Below are positions 56,133-58,178 of a stretch of DNA of 58,178 nt, one piece after another. Source of the DNA: Phaeoceros laevis (lineage: Eukaryota; Anthocerotophyta; Anthocerotopsida; Notothyladales); contig JBNGIQ010008561.1 in NCBI GenBank assembly GCA_049999765.1, positions 1 to 58,178 on the forward strand, given 5' to 3'. A model generated the notes under the pieces. It was given only the letters and a program-made list of their open reading frames with translations. It had not been told where the DNA came from and did no database searches. The position numbers were made by a program, and so were the translations under genes. The stretch's first letter is position 1. Each line of letters begins with the position of its first letter.

Positions 56133-58178
56133 TTATCGGGGAGAGATGTGGATAAGTCCATCGTCTTGGGGCATAGCGAATGGCAGATACGTTTTGATCC
56201 TCATACCTTCTCCTGAACTGTCCACGAGTTTCCAGCTGCCACAGGAACATTGAATTCGATGTCGCAAACTTGTGTTCGGTGTCATGGTGTACTTATTCAA
56301 CCCTACGCCTGTCACGAAACAAGAGACGCCAAATCCTCTAACAAAAAATCATCTGGGCAGATGGACCTTACTCATAATCCACGCTGAGGTAGTGTAGAAT
56401 CATGGTGCTATTTAACCTTGTCAAGAACGTTCCTGCATTGATCACAAGCAAAGCGTAACTAATCAGACCATGACCAAAGGTTGAACAAGTTGGAAAGATT
56501 TGCAGTCCCAAGGAACACATGTAAGCCATCCCTCTTTGTACTTGCCTGGACATTTCCTGGCACCGCCTCCAAAGGGAATCAAGAACTGCATCAGCCGTGA
56601 ACGGTCTTCAGATTTCTGCACATGTGATACACACACAGTCAGAACATCATTGGAACTGCCGGAAATGGTTTATCTTCCGAAACTTTGGTATGAAGAAGAC
56701 AGTTTTTGCATCCTCCAGAGGACAAGGCTTCTTGCTTACCGACCACCGATCGGGAATGAAAGAGTAGGGATCGTCGAAATTGGTAGAAGAGGTATGGGAT
56801 ACACGAGACCATGCCAGAATCTTCCATCCTTTGGGTATCCTGTAGCCTGGGTAACATCACAAACAAGAGGTTGAAATCTCAACTTCAGATTGGGGCTTTC
56901 TGGTGTCAGAGAGCTGATCGAACGTTGCAGATACACGGTTGCTCTATGCACACCTTTGTAGTCCACATCTTGCGTAGCAACACGAAATGCGACGGGGGAA
57001 AGGGTTATCCACCTCAGGCTCTCGGTCCAGACCTGCAAATAAAATCGCCAATAGATGCAGGTTAAGCCAATTCCCAGCCTTGAGACAATTTGGTGCACAA
57101 GTCTTACATTGTAGGTGTACTTGGCACGGCTGTTGACGTCGTTGAGGTCGAGATACTCTCCCTCGTCCTTGGAATTGCGAATCTCCAAGTGCTCTTCCTG
57201 TGGAAACACAGATTCAACTTAGCCTACAGTCCAGGCTGGGGACGCGCACTCTCCTGGAGGTTGTTGGCTCAAGCTCACTAGTACTCACCCGGAGTTTGTC
57301 CTTCATTTTTGGGTGCTTTGCCAGAAGGAGCATGATCCACATGATGTGAGACGATGTGGACCGGAAGCCCCCAAGCAGGAATCCAACCAGATTGTCGCTC
57401 AGTTCTTCGTTCGTCAAATTGAGCCCATCCTCATCTTTTGCGATCATAAGCTCGTGCAGAAAATCCGGCTTGTGAATTTTCTTTTCCCGTCGCTCTTTGA
57501 TCTCATCAATGACAATGGCTGACACATTGCGAAAGCCCTACCACCGCAATCAACACCAAGCGCAATGCATGCCAACGAGTTGGTTTCCAGTAATCATGTC
57601 CATAAATGGCCATCGATGAGCACAGCGAGAGGAGGATTGTCACCTGTACAGCCTTGTAGTGCGTGGTTCCGGGGATGTAGAGGGGAAACGCTCGAACTCC
57701 AGCCACGTATAGCTCCATCTGCTCCATCATAAATTTGGTCTTCTCGCTGGGCTCAAAGCTCAGAAACGACGACACGATAATGTTGAACATCAGCTGCAGG
57801 CGGGCAACCACGGGATGCAACAGGTGAGAACAAGCGTCGCGCAATCAAGCTTGCCTCACGACTATGACCATCACGAAATAAAACCTCTCGACACGCAGAT
57901 TCCAGGACCACAGTCCCCTGCTCGCTCCACCGCTTGAGAGTGCCCCTGACGATCCCAGTTATTCGAGGAATAGCAGCTCTGAGGGCGGGGGGGCAGGCCA
58001 AGCTCTCTGTCACATATTTCCGCATGCGAATGTGCTCAGCCCCCTCCAACGCCACCATCGACCTGGGCCCGAACATCTTGGCGGTTCCTGGAAACGACAA
58101 GGGAAACAGCTTGTCGTCGCAGAGAGCGAATCTGGTGAGGTCCGTGGACACGGTGATGATGGACTTGCTGCCGAACAG
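56133..58178 (-). CDS. cytochrome P450, CYP85-clan-like (5' end outside window)
   Basis: Haem-thiolate mono-oxygenase, probably ER-bound and acting on a terpenoid, steroid or hormone-like substrate. The model is complement(56133..56235, 56372..56432, 56546..56615, 56740..56846, 56954..57032, 57108..57197, 57289..57537, 57644..57793, 57885..>58178), about 400 residues. The N-terminal anchor is beyond the window edge. Signature motifs: I-helix DNLVGFLLGGFRSTSSHIMW, in which the usual AGxDT is GGFRST (Asp replaced by Arg); K-helix ESLRWITLSP; PERF region FDDPYSFIPDRW; haem loop FGGGARKCPG. The C-terminus is LPFAMPQDDGLIHISPR. The intron after the haem Cys-Pro-Gly (56433..56545) keeps frame only with donor CAG|GCAAGT, the classic GC-AG form. 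The family is uncertain (CYP716/728-like by general look). Confidence 0.9.

Overview
The window is nuclear DNA of a land plant. The genes are spliced, mostly with short introns of about 85-160 bp, and belong to plant families: PLS-class PPR proteins, a BPM-type MATH-BTB protein, MES-type esterase, TAF15-like RRM/zinc-finger protein and LRR receptor kinase. Two of the three PPR proteins end in the variant DYW domain known as DYW:KP (KPA in place of the PG-box motif; terminal tripeptide DRY or DRH). That variant is known from hornworts, ferns and non-Selaginella lycophytes, lineages with U-to-C organelle RNA editing. About 17 genes in 58 kb with short introns suggests a compact genome such as a hornwort or small-genome fern. 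The species cannot be decided from this sequence.

Layout. 0.7-2.2 kb: aldo-keto reductase (-). 3-10.4 kb: gene-poor, AT-rich tract with TAG/CTA microsatellites, several tandem duplications, two abutting hairpins, an assembly gap and decayed trypsin-like protease relics. 10.6-13 kb: a divergent pair, an arginine-rich H2B variant (-) and an unidentified multi-exon gene (+). 13.6-17.4 kb: TAF15-like RNA-binding protein (+). 19.0-21.4 kb: DYW:KP PPR protein 1 (+). 21.5-23.5 kb: mitochondrial 3-hydroxyisobutyrate dehydrogenase, ten exons (+). 23.5-25.2 kb: AT-rich desert. 25.6-27.3 kb: MATH-BTB protein (+). 28.0-30.3 kb: MES11-type esterase-like protein with Asn at the nucleophile position (+). 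30.9-31.6 kb: RanBP2-type zinc-finger protein (-). 32.9-35.9 kb: DYW:KP PPR protein 2 (-). 37.3-39.8 kb: E-type PPR protein (+). 40.4-41.6 kb: chloroplast rhodanese-like protein (+). 42.2-43.5 kb: organellar TyrRS without an S4 domain (-), with a decayed 5' copy at 44.9-45.2 kb. 45.4-47.7 kb: intronless 757-aa protein that I do not recognise (+). 49.0-52.0 kb: intronless LRR receptor kinase (+). 52-55.5 kb: no recognised gene, a GC-rich low-complexity block and a P450 exon copy. 56.1 kb to the window edge: cytochrome P450 (-, 5' partial).

There is no operon-like logic, but organelle gene expression is over-represented: three PPR factors and an organellar TyrRS within 24 kb. Exon models were built by hand from splice signals and reading-frame continuity. 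Total lengths were checked for divisibility by three wherever a full model is given. Three introns (one each in the HIBADH, esterase and P450 genes) can only be kept in frame with GC-AG splicing, and a fourth is possible.
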